A stretch of 42,286 bases of DNA from Nocardioides terrae. Lineage in GTDB: Bacteria; Actinomycetota; Actinomycetes; Propionibacteriales; Nocardioidaceae. The number at the start of each line of letters is the position of its first letter. Within the stretch, counting starts at the first letter, position 1. The DNA is taken from contig NZ_FOLB01000018.1 of NCBI RefSeq assembly GCF_900112345.1, forward strand, positions 1 to 42,286, in the 5' to 3' direction. The translations under genes and the position numbers were made by a program. The notes below the pieces were generated by a model. It worked only from the letters and a program-made list of their open reading frames with translations. It was not told the DNA's origin and searched no databases. Shown piece after piece: positions 25,240-31,799 of this stretch.

Positions 25240-25314
25240 GGAGGTTCCTCACCGTGGGGGATGCCGCGGTGAATCCTCCCAGACGACCCTCGGGCGCCGG
25301 CTGAGAGCCGTCCG

Positions 25315-26571
25315 TCACGCCGCCTCGTGGACGGGCTCGAGGACCGGCTCGAGGACCGGCTCGAGGACCGGCTCCACCTCGACCGCCCGGTCGCCGCGGG
25401 CGAGCGCGAGCTGCACGAGGATGCCGACCACGGCCGCGGCGAGCACCACGGCGCCGTACCCCTCGACGGTGGGGACCAGCCCGACGTGGGTGACCAGCTG
25501 GCCCGCGATGATCGCCGGGATGCCGAAGGAGAGGTACGCCGTCGTGTAGACGCCCGCGAAGACGCCGGCCCGCTCGTGGGCCTCGACGTGGGGGCCGATC
25601 AGGCGGAGGTGCCCGGCGAACGAGGCGCCGAACCCGGCGCCGCCCACGATCCCGCCCAACCAGACGAGCGCGATCCACTCCACCTCGACGCCGACCATGA
25701 GGAGCACGGCGCCAAGGAGGACCAGGCCGACGCCGGTGAGCGTCGTGCGCCGGGCGGAGAGCCGGCCGAAGGCGAGCGTGGCCACCGCACCGGCGAACGG
25801 GGCGAGGAAGGCGGTGAACCCGGCGACCAGCCCGCCGTCGAGGTCGAACTGACCGCGCAGCAAGGCCGGGGAGAGACCCATGAAGAAGCCGCCGATCATC
25901 CAGCCCGGCAGGTGGACCGGGATGCCGCCGAGGAGCTCGCGGCGGGCCCTGACCGGGACGGTGATGCGTGGGTCGAGCGAGCGCAGGGCGCCCGGCCGCC
26001 GGGTGACCGTCTCCCCGGTCAGCGCCACGACGGCGAAGCCGGCGACCATCACCGCAGCGAGCACACCGAAGACGAGCGTGTTGGCGTCCGGGGTGAACTG
26101 CACGGCGGCACCGGTGAGCAGGGCGCCGACACCGAGCCCGCCTGCCGCCGCGGTGCCGGCGAAGCTCGCGCCGAGCTTCTTGAGGTGGTCCGGCGCGTGC
26201 TCGACGATCGCTGCGCTGAAGGCGCTGGTGCCGAAGCCGGTCGCCAGACCCTGCGCGATCCGGGCGACGATCACCCAGGTGATGTCGGGTGCGGCGACGA
26301 AGATCAGCATGGCGACGAGCTCGCCGGCGAGCGCGCCGAGCAGGACCGGCCGCCGGCCGAGGTGGTCGGAGAGCGAGCCGCCGACCAGGACCGCGGCCAG
26401 CAGGGCGAGCGCGTAGACGGAGAACGCGAGGGTGAGGGTGCCGGCCGAGAAGCCCCACTCCTGTTGGCGCAGGGCGAGCAGCGGCGTGGGAGCCCCTGCG
26501 GCGAGGAAGAACGCGGCGAACACCGCGGCGACGCCGGCGAACGCGGCGGTCGGCGAGAGGGTGCGAGACAT
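25315..26571 (-). CDS. MFS transporter, TetR-controlled, with microrepeat tail
   Basis: A 418-residue major facilitator superfamily transporter with 12 predicted membrane segments. The cytoplasmic loop GGSLSDHLGRRPVLL between segments 2 and 3 is the MFS signature, and RIAQGLATGFGTS follows. It resembles drug or metabolite exporters. The C-terminal tail contains EPVLEPVLEPVLEPV, three copies of a 12-bp DNA repeat, probably unstructured and variable in length between strains. The ATG at 26571 has AGGAG upstream. The gene is divergent from a TetR gene and the shared region has three similar palindromes, so TetR repression of export is the likely circuit. The substrate is unknown. Confidence 0.93.
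   Translation of the reverse strand: MSRTLSPTAAFAGVAAVFAAFFLAAGAPTPLLALRQQEWGFSAGTLTLAFSVYALALLAAVLVGGSLSDHLGRRPVLLGALAGELVAMLIFVAAPDITWVIVARIAQGLATGFGTSAFSAAIVEHAPDHLKKLGASFAGTAAAGGLGVGALLTGAAVQFTPDANTLVFGVLAAVMVAGFAVVALTGETVTRRPGALRSLDPRITVPVRARRELLGGIPVHLPGWMIGGFFMGLSPALLRGQFDLDGGLVAGFTAFLAPFAGAVATLAFGRLSARRTTLTGVGLVLLGAVLLMVGVEVEWIALVWLGGIVGGAGFGASFAGHLRLIGPHVEAHERAGVFAGVYTTAYLSFGIPAIIAGQLVTHVGLVPTVEGYGAVVLAAAVVGILVQLALARGDRAVEVEPVLEPVLEPVLEPVHEAA
25334..25374. repeat. 12-bp tandem microrepeat in the MFS gene
   Basis: GGCTCGAGGACC occurs three times in a row at 25334, 25346 and 25358, followed by a partial copy. It encodes a repeated Pro-Val-Leu-Glu at the C-terminus of the transporter and keeps the reading frame. 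Confidence 0.9.
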
Positions 26572-26583
26572 CGGGGCTCCTTT

Positions 26584-26599
26584 TAGACAGGTCTGTCTA
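26584..26599. promoter_or_regulatory. TetR operator 1 (MFS side)
   Basis: TAGACAG-GT-CTGTCTA, a perfect palindrome with seven-base arms. It lies a few bases upstream of the MFS start codon on the minus strand and overlaps its Shine-Dalgarno region, so occupancy would block MFS transcription. Confidence 0.8.
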
Positions 26600-26611
26600 G
26601 TGCCTCGATGT

Positions 26612-26627
26612 TAGACAGATCTGTTCA
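26612..26627. promoter_or_regulatory. TetR operator 2 (middle, degenerate)
   Basis: TAGACAG-AT-CTGTTCA, the same site with a degenerate right arm. It starts 28 bases from operator 1 and 35 from operator 3. Confidence 0.65.
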
Positions 26628-26646
26628 ATGGCCGCAAGGGCTTTTT

Positions 26647-26662
26647 TAGACAGATCTGTCTG
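26647..26662. promoter_or_regulatory. TetR operator 3 (regulator side)
   Basis: TAGACAG-AT-CTGTCTG, one mismatch from a perfect palindrome. It is followed by TATCCT (26665-26670), the likely -10 element of the TetR gene, which lies seven bases from its ATG (leaderless). Binding here would give autoregulation. Confidence 0.8.
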
Positions 26663-26677
26663 GGTATCCTCGCAGGC

Positions 26678-27250
26678 ATGACCACGAAGCGCTCCCCCGC
26701 CCGCGAGCGGCTGCTCGACGCGGCCGACCGGCTCTTCTACGCCGAGGGCGTGCACACCGTCGGCATCGACCGCATCATCGAGGAGGCCGGCGTCGCGAAG
26801 GGGTCGCTGTTCTACAACTTCTCCGGCAAGGACGAGCTCGTCGCCGCCTACCTCGACGGGCGCGGCGAGCGCCGCCGGGCCCGCATCGAGCGCCACACCG
26901 CCGGGCTGACCGACCCCGTCGCCAAGCTGCTGGCCGTCTTCGACGCGCTCGCCGAGGCCGTCGCCGAGTCCGGCTTCCGGGGCTGTGCCTTCGCGAACGC
27001 CGCCGCCGAGGCCAGCGGCCCCGACAGCGTCGAGGCGGTCGCCCTGCGCCGCTATCGCGGCTGGTTCGACGAGCTCGTGCTCTCCTTCGCCACCGAGGCG
27101 GGGTACGCCGACCCGGCCGGTGTGGCCGAGCGGGTCCGGCTGCTCTACGACGGGGCCGTCGCCAACACCCAGCTCGACGCCAACCGCGGCGCGGTGGCGG
27201 TCGCCCGGCAGATGGCGGAGCTGGTGCTGACCACGGCACCGCGCAACTGA
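26678..27250 (+). CDS. TetR family transcriptional regulator
   Basis: A 190-residue repressor. Residues 7-52 are the TetR helix-turn-helix (RERLLDAADRLFYAEGVHTV, IIEEAGVAKGSLFYNFSGK, ELVAAYL). The C-terminal half is a helical ligand-binding domain containing FRGCAFANAAAE, common in the TetR subgroup that controls exporter and oxidoreductase genes. It has no Shine-Dalgarno; TATCCT seven bases upstream suggests a leaderless mRNA. It is divergent from the MFS gene at 25315-26571 and three TAGACAG palindromes fill the shared region, so it very likely represses both genes. The inducer is unknown. Confidence 0.94.
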   Translation: MTTKRSPARERLLDAADRLFYAEGVHTVGIDRIIEEAGVAKGSLFYNFSGKDELVAAYLDGRGERRRARIERHTAGLTDPVAKLLAVFDALAEAVAESGFRGCAFANAAAEASGPDSVEAVALRRYRGWFDELVLSFATEAGYADPAGVAERVRLLYDGAVANTQLDANRGAVAVARQMAELVLTTAPRN

Positions 27251-27278
27251 TCGCCCGGTCCTGTCGATGACGTCGGCC

Positions 27279-27295
27279 GTTCGCCCGCGGCGAAC
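27279..27295. promoter_or_regulatory. ClgR-like box upstream of the XRE regulator gene
   Basis: GTTCGC-CCGCG-GCGAAC, perfect six-base arms with a five-base spacer; the flanking CC...GG extends the pairing. From memory this matches the ClgR-type operator in actinobacteria. Its centre is 49 bases before the ATG at 27336, an activator-like position. Confidence 0.65.
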
Positions 27296-27335
27296 GGACC
27301 TGTCGCGGGCCGAGGCACCGGCCTACGTTGAGCAC

Positions 27336-27656
27336 ATGGGTGACGTCATCCGCTTCCCGCAGCCCGCGGCCCGGCCGGCCGAGATCGAGCCGGCGCCGCT
27401 GTGGCGCGAAGCGGTGGGCCACGAGCTCCGCGAGGAGCGGCTCGGCCAGGACCGCACCCTCGCCGACGTCGCCGGCGACGCTGGTGTGTCGACGCAGTAC
27501 CTCTCCGAGGTCGAGCGCGGCCGCAAGGAGCCGAGCTCGGAGGTGATCGAGGCCGTCGGCGGCGCCCTCGGCCTGGGCCTCGTCGACCTCACCGCCCGGG
27601 TCACCCGCCGCCTGGTCGCCGCGCGGCCGCGCGGCCCGGTCGCGTTGGCCGCCTGA
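27336..27656 (+). CDS. XRE-family regulator, ClgR/PopR-like
   Basis: A 106-residue single-domain helix-turn-helix protein. Residues 23-80 are the XRE fold (GHELREERLGQDRTLADVA, GVSTQYLSEVERGRKEPSS, EVIEAVGGALGL). YLSEVERGRKE is close to the motif in ClgR and PopR, the activators of actinobacterial clp protease genes. It converges on a clpP pair, as popR neighbours clpP3-clpP4 in Streptomyces. A ClgR-type palindrome lies upstream, and TACGTT (27324-27329) is a possible leaderless -10 element. Control of the adjacent clpP pair is inferred. A general XRE regulator is the fallback. Confidence 0.85.
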   Translation: MGDVIRFPQPAARPAEIEPAPLWREAVGHELREERLGQDRTLADVAGDAGVSTQYLSEVERGRKEPSSEVIEAVGGALGLGLVDLTARVTRRLVAARPRGPVALAA

Positions 27657-27664
27657 GATCCCCC

Positions 27665-27704
27665 GCTGGTTGAGGAGGGCCGCCAGGCCCGTCTCGACAC
27701 CAGC
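27665..27704. repeat. Dispersed hairpin repeat between convergent XRE and clpP genes
   Basis: Starts GCTGGTTGAGGAGGGC and ends GTCTCGACACCAGC; the arms pair around a central CGCCAG. It shares the TGGT(C/T)GAG...CTCGA(G/C)ACCA ends of the hairpins at 147-184, 336-379 and 11223-11259. It fills the 55-base gap between two convergent genes and probably acts as a terminator. Confidence 0.75.
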
Positions 27705-27711
27705 GACAGCC

Positions 27712-28314
27712 TCAGACCGCCGTCAGCTTCCGGCTCTCCAGCACGGCATCGACGACGCCGTAGGCGACCGCGTCGGCAGCGCCCAGGACCAGGTCGCGCT
27801 CGGTGTCGGCGCGCACCTGCTCGACGCTGCGGCCGGTGTGGTGGGCGAGCAGGTCGACGAGCTCGGTCCGCATCCGTGCGATCTCCTTGGCCTCCACCTG
27901 GAGGTCGGGCAGCGCCCCGCGGGTGCCGGCCTGCGGCTGGTCGAGGACGATCCGCGCGTGCGGCAGGACCGTGCGCCGGCCGGGCTCGCCCGCGGCCAGC
28001 AGGACGGCCGCCGTGCTGGCCGCCTGCCCGACGCAGGTGGTCGCGACGGGCGCCCGGATGAACTGGACGGTGTCGTAGACCGCGAGCATCGCGGTCGGCT
28101 CGCCGCCGGGGCTGTTGAGGTAGAGGTTGATCTGGGCGTCCGGGTTCTCCGACTCCAGGTGGAGCAGCTGGGCGATCACCACGTTCGCGACGCCGTCGTC
28201 GATCGGGGTGCCGATGTAGACGATGCGGTCGGTGAGCAGCCGGCTGTAGACGTCGACCGCGCGCTCCCCGGTACGGGTCTTCTCGATGACCGACGGGATC
28301 GTGTAGCTCGACAT
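27712..28314 (-). CDS. clpP: ClpP-family subunit with catalytic His replaced by Asp
   Basis: A 200-residue ClpP protease subunit. The fold is clear: DRIVYIGTPIDDGVANVVIAQ, NLYLNSPGGEPTAMLAVYDT, GQAASTAAVLLAAG with the nucleophile Ser100, and TERDLVLGAADAVAYGVVD with the triad Asp174. The position that should read HQP reads DQP (ARIVLDQPQAG, Asp125), so the catalytic His is missing and this subunit is probably not an active protease by itself. It would work in a mixed barrel with the upstream subunit, as ClpP1/ClpP2-type partners do. The ATG shares one base with the stop of the upstream clpP (TGATG), indicating coupled synthesis. Confidence 0.92.
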   Translation of the reverse strand: MSSYTIPSVIEKTRTGERAVDVYSRLLTDRIVYIGTPIDDGVANVVIAQLLHLESENPDAQINLYLNSPGGEPTAMLAVYDTVQFIRAPVATTCVGQAASTAAVLLAAGEPGRRTVLPHARIVLDQPQAGTRGALPDLQVEAKEIARMRTELVDLLAHHTGRSVEQVRADTERDLVLGAADAVAYGVVDAVLESRKLTAV

Positions 28315-28943
28315 CAGGCACCCACCCCGGACAGCTCCCCGGCCAGGCCGAAGGCGGAGCGGCGGGCCGGCGTCACCGAGTGCACGTCGGCGAGCACCGC
28401 GTCGGCGAGGCCGTAGGAGCACGCCTCGACAGCGGTGAACCACTTGTCCCGCAGCGAGTCCTCGGTGACCCGCTCGACCGACTGGCCGGTCCGCGAGGCG
28501 GTGATCTCCAGCATCCGCTGGTTGATCCGGGCCAGCCGGGCCGCCTGGATCTCGATGTCGCTCGCCGAGCCCCCGAAGCCGGCCGAGCCCTGGTGGAGGA
28601 GGACCTCGGCGTTGGGGAGGACGAACCGCTTGCCCGGCGTACCCGCCGTGAGCAGGAACTGGCCCATGCTCGCCGCGAGCCCCATCGCGAGCGTGGAGAC
28701 GTCGTTGGGGATCAGCTGCATGGTGTCGTAGATGGCCATGCCCGCGGTGACGGAGCCGCCCGGGGAGTTGATGTAGAGGCTGATGTCGCGGTGCGGGTCC
28801 TCGGCGCTGAGCAGCAGGAGCTGGGCGCAGATGCGGTTGGCCACGGGGTCGTCGACCTCCTGGCCGAGGACAATGATGCGCTGGTGCTGGAGCCGGACGG
28901 CGAGCTGGTCGTCGAGCGGTCCGGTGGTTCGGTCGTCGTTCAT
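28314..28943 (-). CDS. clpP: ClpP-family protease subunit with intact triad
   Basis: A 209-residue ATP-dependent protease subunit. The triad is complete: Ser92 in GLAASMGQF, His117 in EVLLHQGSAG and Asp166 in DSLRDKWFT. ISLYINSPGGSVTAGMAIYDT is the typical ClpP core, and the N-terminal part is short. The ATG at 28943 (MNDDRTT) was chosen over an upstream in-frame start because it places two operator-like palindromes outside the coding region. It is the first gene of a two-gene operon and would form a hetero-oligomer with the downstream His-lacking subunit. Chaperone partners (ClpC, ClpX) are not in the window. Paralogy to clpP3/clpP4 is inferred from the neighbouring XRE regulator. Confidence 0.95.
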   Translation of the reverse strand: MNDDRTTGPLDDQLAVRLQHQRIIVLGQEVDDPVANRICAQLLLLSAEDPHRDISLYINSPGGSVTAGMAIYDTMQLIPNDVSTLAMGLAASMGQFLLTAGTPGKRFVLPNAEVLLHQGSAGFGGSASDIEIQAARLARINQRMLEITASRTGQSVERVTEDSLRDKWFTAVEACSYGLADAVLADVHSVTPARRSAFGLAGELSGVGA

Positions 28944-28982
28944 GCCGTCGAGCCTCGTCCGCGCCGGACGTGCGCCCAAGCG

Positions 28983-29000
28983 ATTCGCCCGACGGCGGAT
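28983..29000. promoter_or_regulatory. Inverted repeat in the clpP promoter resembling a ClgR box
   Basis: ATTCGC-CCGACG-GCGGAT, one mismatch between the arms. Read toward clpP the distal arm is GCGAAT, close to the GCGAAC half-site upstream of the XRE gene. Its centre is about 48 bases before the clpP ATG, the same distance as the box upstream of the XRE gene, though the spacer is six bases, not five. Confidence 0.45.
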
Positions 29001-29014
29001 CTGCCCACAGCAGA
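29000..29014. promoter_or_regulatory. PopR-like box between clpP and the NUDIX gene
   Basis: TCTGCC-CAC-AGCAGA, one base from the palindrome TCTGCC-N3-GGCAGA that I recall as the PopR operator of Streptomyces clpP3. A further GGCAGA half-site lies at 29037-29042. The consensus is from memory. Confidence 0.55.
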
Positions 29015-29057
29015 GGAGGCCGGGCGAGCGATCTCAGGCAGAGGACACAATGGCCCG

Positions 29058-29663
29058 GTGAGCACCGACTCCGGATCCGCCCGCACGCTCGTCCCAGTCC
29101 CGCCCGCCGAGCGACCCCGTCGCACGCGCCGGACGGTCCGGCTCCTCGTCGTCGACGACTGCGACCGGCTGCTGCTCTTCCGCGACACCGACCCGGGGCT
29201 GCCGGGCACGCGCTGGTGGATCACGCCGGGCGGCGGCGTCGACCCGGGCGAGAACGACCTCGAGGCCGGCGTGCGCGAGCTCGAGGAGGAGACCGGCCTG
29301 CGGGTCACGCCCGATCGGCTGCTGGGGCCGATCCTGGTCCGCCGGGTCGTGCACGGCTACACCGACGTCCTCATCGACCAGGAGGACGCCTTCCACGCCT
29401 GTTGGGTGCCGGCCTTCGAGATCTCCGACGCCGGCCACACCGAGGAGGAGCGGATCACGATGACCGCCCACCGCTGGTGGACCCGCGAGGAGCTCGAGGC
29501 CACCGACGAGGACATCTGGCCGGCGAACGTCCTCGAGATCTGGTCCGAGGCGGAGGTACGCCGAGCCGACGCCGCGGCCGGCCGCCCGGACCGGCCCCCG
29601 CTCGACGGGGGCGAGATCGAGGAGTCGACGGTGCCGGCAGCCGCCGGCCACCGAGCACCGTGA
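29058..29663 (+). CDS. NUDIX hydrolase
   Basis: A 201-residue nucleoside-diphosphate-linked hydrolase. The full NUDIX box is present: GGVDPGENDLEAG followed by VRELEEETGL, giving the Gly, Glu, Arg-Glu and Glu-Glu residues that bind metal. Hydrophobic strands before the box (RLLVVDDCDRLLLF) and HRWWTREELEAT after it complete the fold. The GTG at 29058 is seven bases after CACAAT, a possible -10 element, suggesting a leaderless mRNA. It is divergent from clpP. Its TGA overlaps the GTG of the following DUF4396 gene by four bases. Substrate class cannot be told. Confidence 0.93.
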   Translation: MSTDSGSARTLVPVPPAERPRRTRRTVRLLVVDDCDRLLLFRDTDPGLPGTRWWITPGGGVDPGENDLEAGVRELEEETGLRVTPDRLLGPILVRRVVHGYTDVLIDQEDAFHACWVPAFEISDAGHTEEERITMTAHRWWTREELEATDEDIWPANVLEIWSEAEVRRADAAAGRPDRPPLDGGEIEESTVPAAAGHRAP

Positions 29664-30295
29664 GCGGCACCGCCCACGACCGTCCCGGCCACGGCGGGCC
29701 GGAGGGTCAGGGCGATCACGGCGATCACGGTGCTCACGGCGGCGTCGACGCGATGGCGGTGTCGGCGACCCTGCACTGCCTGACCGGCTGTGCGATCGGC
29801 GAGATCGTCGGCCTCCTGATCGGGACGGGCGCCGGGCTGGGCAACGGCTGGACGATCGCGCTCTCGATCGCGCTGGCCTTCGTCTTCGGCTTCACCCTGT
29901 CGACGCTCCCGTTGGTCAAGGCCGGCCTGGGGGTCGGTGCCGCACTCGGCATCGTCCTCGCGGCGGACACCCTCTCGATCGCGACGATGGAGGTGGTCGA
30001 CAACCTCGTGGTGGCCGTCATCCCGGGCGCGATGGACGCCGGGCTGGTGAACGTCACGTTCTGGATCAGCCTGATGCTCTCGCTGGTGGCGGCGTTCGCC
30101 GCGGCGTACCCGGTGAACCGGTTCCTGCTCCAGCGCGGCAAGGGCCACGCCCTCACCCACCGGTTCCACGGCGCCGGCGACGAGGCGACCGGCGTGCGTC
30201 GGTTCATCCCGACGCTTCCCACCGGGTCGCTCGTCGCCGTGATCGTCGCCTTCATCCTGGGCGGGCTGGTCGTGTCGATCGCCGACCGGCTCTAG
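29660..30295 (+). CDS. DUF4396-type membrane protein with His/Gly-rich N-terminus
   Basis: A 211-residue predicted membrane protein. From GTG 29660 the first 31 residues are His-, Gly- and Asp-rich (seven His between residues 6 and 27, for instance GDHGDHGAHGG) and look able to bind metal; a shorter product starting at Met32 is possible. The rest has four or five hydrophobic segments (GCAIGEIVGLLIGTG, LAFVFGFTLSTLPL, FWISLMLSLVAAFAAAYPVN, LVAVIVAFILGGLVV) and a conserved-looking Cys (LHCLTGC). I recognise it as DUF4396-like from LHCLTGCAIGE and AYPVNRFLL. The function is unknown. It overlaps the NUDIX stop by four bases and the stop of the convergent MFS gene by three. Confidence 0.8.
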   Translation: MSGTAHDRPGHGGPEGQGDHGDHGAHGGVDAMAVSATLHCLTGCAIGEIVGLLIGTGAGLGNGWTIALSIALAFVFGFTLSTLPLVKAGLGVGAALGIVLAADTLSIATMEVVDNLVVAVIPGAMDAGLVNVTFWISLMLSLVAAFAAAYPVNRFLLQRGKGHALTHRFHGAGDEATGVRRFIPTLPTGSLVAVIVAFILGGLVVSIADRL

Positions 30296-31707
30296 GCCAC
30301 CCACCGGCCGAGCCGGGCGGTGACGGCCGCCAGCACGAGCGTGGCACCGGCCAGCCAGAGCAGGCTCTGGGTGAAGGCCACGTCGACACCGCGGTCGGTC
30401 GCCCCGAAGAAGACCAGCCCGATGAGCGCCACACCGAGCGCGTTGCCGAGCTGCTGCACCGTCGACAGCGAGCCGCTGACCCCCGCCGCATGCACCGGCT
30501 CGACGCCGGCCATGACGGAGGCCACGAGCGAGCTGAGGCAGACGCCCATCCCGAGCCCGGACACCGCCAGGCCGGGCGCCAGCCACAGCACCGAGCCGGT
30601 CACGCCGATCTGCTCGACGGCCGCGAAGGTGAGCAGGTGGCCGGCCGCGAAGACCAGGGCGCCCACCGGCAGCACCCGTGCGCCGAACCGGGCGACCAGC
30701 CCCGCCGCGTGCCGCGTGCCGACCATGTAGGTCACCGCCATCACCGTGAAGATCAGGCCCGACCCCAGCGGGCCGAGGCCGTGCCCGACCTGCAGGTAGA
30801 GGCCCAGGACCAGGAAGTAGGACGCCATCCCGCAGAAGAGCAGCGCCTGGGCGACGAGCCCACCTCGCACGGCCGGGCTGCGGAAGGCCGCCGGGTCGAC
30901 GAGTGGGTGACCGCCGCGGGCGGCCAGCCGACGGGTACGCCGGGCCAGCCAGGTGCCGAGCAGCGCACCGAGCGCCAGGCTCTCCCACGTCCACAGCGGC
31001 CAGCCGAGCCGCCGCCCCTCGAGCAGCGGCAGCAGCACCGCTGCGGAGGTCGTCACGACCAGGACCAGACTGAGCACGTCGAGCGGCGCGCGCTGCCGAG
31101 AGCCCGCCGCCGGGAGCAGGCGCGGGGCGGCCGCGACGATCGCCAGTCCGACGGGGATGTTGACGAGGAAGACCGTGCGCCAGCCGAGCCCTGCGACGTC
31201 GACGCGGATGAGCACGCCGCCGATCAGCTGGCCGAGGGCCGCGGCCAGACCCATCACCGTGGCGTAGGCGCTCATCGCACGGACCCGCTCCGGGCCGGCG
31301 TAGAGGTCGCCGATCAGCGCCAGCACCATCGGGGCCAGCATCGCGGCGCCAACGCCCTGGAGCAGCCGGGCGGCATTGAGCGTGAGCACGTCGGGCGCCA
31401 CCCCGCAGAGGGCCGAGGCGAGCACGAAGACGAGCACGCCTGCGACGTACGTCCGGCGCCGGCCCCAGCGCTGGCTGACCGGGCCGACCGCCATCAGCAG
31501 GCCGCCGAAGGTCAGGCCGTAACCGGCCACCAGCCACTCGAGGGCCGAGTCGCCGGCGCCGAGGTCGCCCTGGATGGAGGGGAGGGCGACGTTGACGATG
31601 AAGAAGTCGAGCACCACCAGGAAGGTGCCGCTCAGCAGGACCGCGAGGGGCAGCCACCGGGTGGCTGAGGCCTCGGTCGAGCGCGAAGGTGTCTGGAGAG
31701 TGGTCAT
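30292..31707 (-). CDS. MFS multidrug exporter, DHA2 (14-segment) type
   Basis: A 471-residue drug:H+ antiporter. The motif LDFFIVNVALPSIQ in the first membrane segment is the DHA2 marker, and the loop GPVSQRWGRRRTYVAG is the MFS signature; RLLQGVGAAMLAP follows. About 14 segments are expected from length and hydropathy. It is divergent from a BmrR-like MerR regulator, with two copies of CTCCCC-type dyads between them. On its own strand TTGACT, a dyad and GACAAC lie at the 19-base spacing typical of MerR-activated promoters, and the start codon is only a few bases beyond. A drug-sensing efflux circuit is the likely role; the substrate is unknown. Confidence 0.94.
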   Translation of the reverse strand: MTTLQTPSRSTEASATRWLPLAVLLSGTFLVVLDFFIVNVALPSIQGDLGAGDSALEWLVAGYGLTFGGLLMAVGPVSQRWGRRRTYVAGVLVFVLASALCGVAPDVLTLNAARLLQGVGAAMLAPMVLALIGDLYAGPERVRAMSAYATVMGLAAALGQLIGGVLIRVDVAGLGWRTVFLVNIPVGLAIVAAAPRLLPAAGSRQRAPLDVLSLVLVVTTSAAVLLPLLEGRRLGWPLWTWESLALGALLGTWLARRTRRLAARGGHPLVDPAAFRSPAVRGGLVAQALLFCGMASYFLVLGLYLQVGHGLGPLGSGLIFTVMAVTYMVGTRHAAGLVARFGARVLPVGALVFAAGHLLTFAAVEQIGVTGSVLWLAPGLAVSGLGMGVCLSSLVASVMAGVEPVHAAGVSGSLSTVQQLGNALGVALIGLVFFGATDRGVDVAFTQSLLWLAGATLVLAAVTARLGRWVA

Positions 31708-31723
31708 GACACCGTTGTCGAGC

Positions 31724-31738
31724 CTCCCCCGAGGGGAG
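31724..31738. promoter_or_regulatory. MerR operator on the MFS side
   Basis: CTCCCCCGAGGGGAG, a 15-base dyad with one mismatched pair. It lies between TTGACT (complement of 31739-31744) and GACAAC on the minus strand, with a spacer of about 19 bases, the overlong spacing that MerR proteins correct. Confidence 0.75.
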
Positions 31739-31767
31739 AGTCAACGGGTGATTCTTCTCCGTTGACC

Positions 31768-31782
31768 CTCCCCCAGGGGGAG
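31768..31782. promoter_or_regulatory. MerR operator on the regulator side
   Basis: CTCCCCCAGGGGGAG, a perfect 15-base palindrome. It lies between TTGACC (31762-31767) and CAGACT (31787-31792), a 19-base spacer. Transcription would start about 31799, making the ATG at 31800 leaderless. Confidence 0.8.
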
Positions 31783-31799
31783 ACTCCAGACTGATGCCC

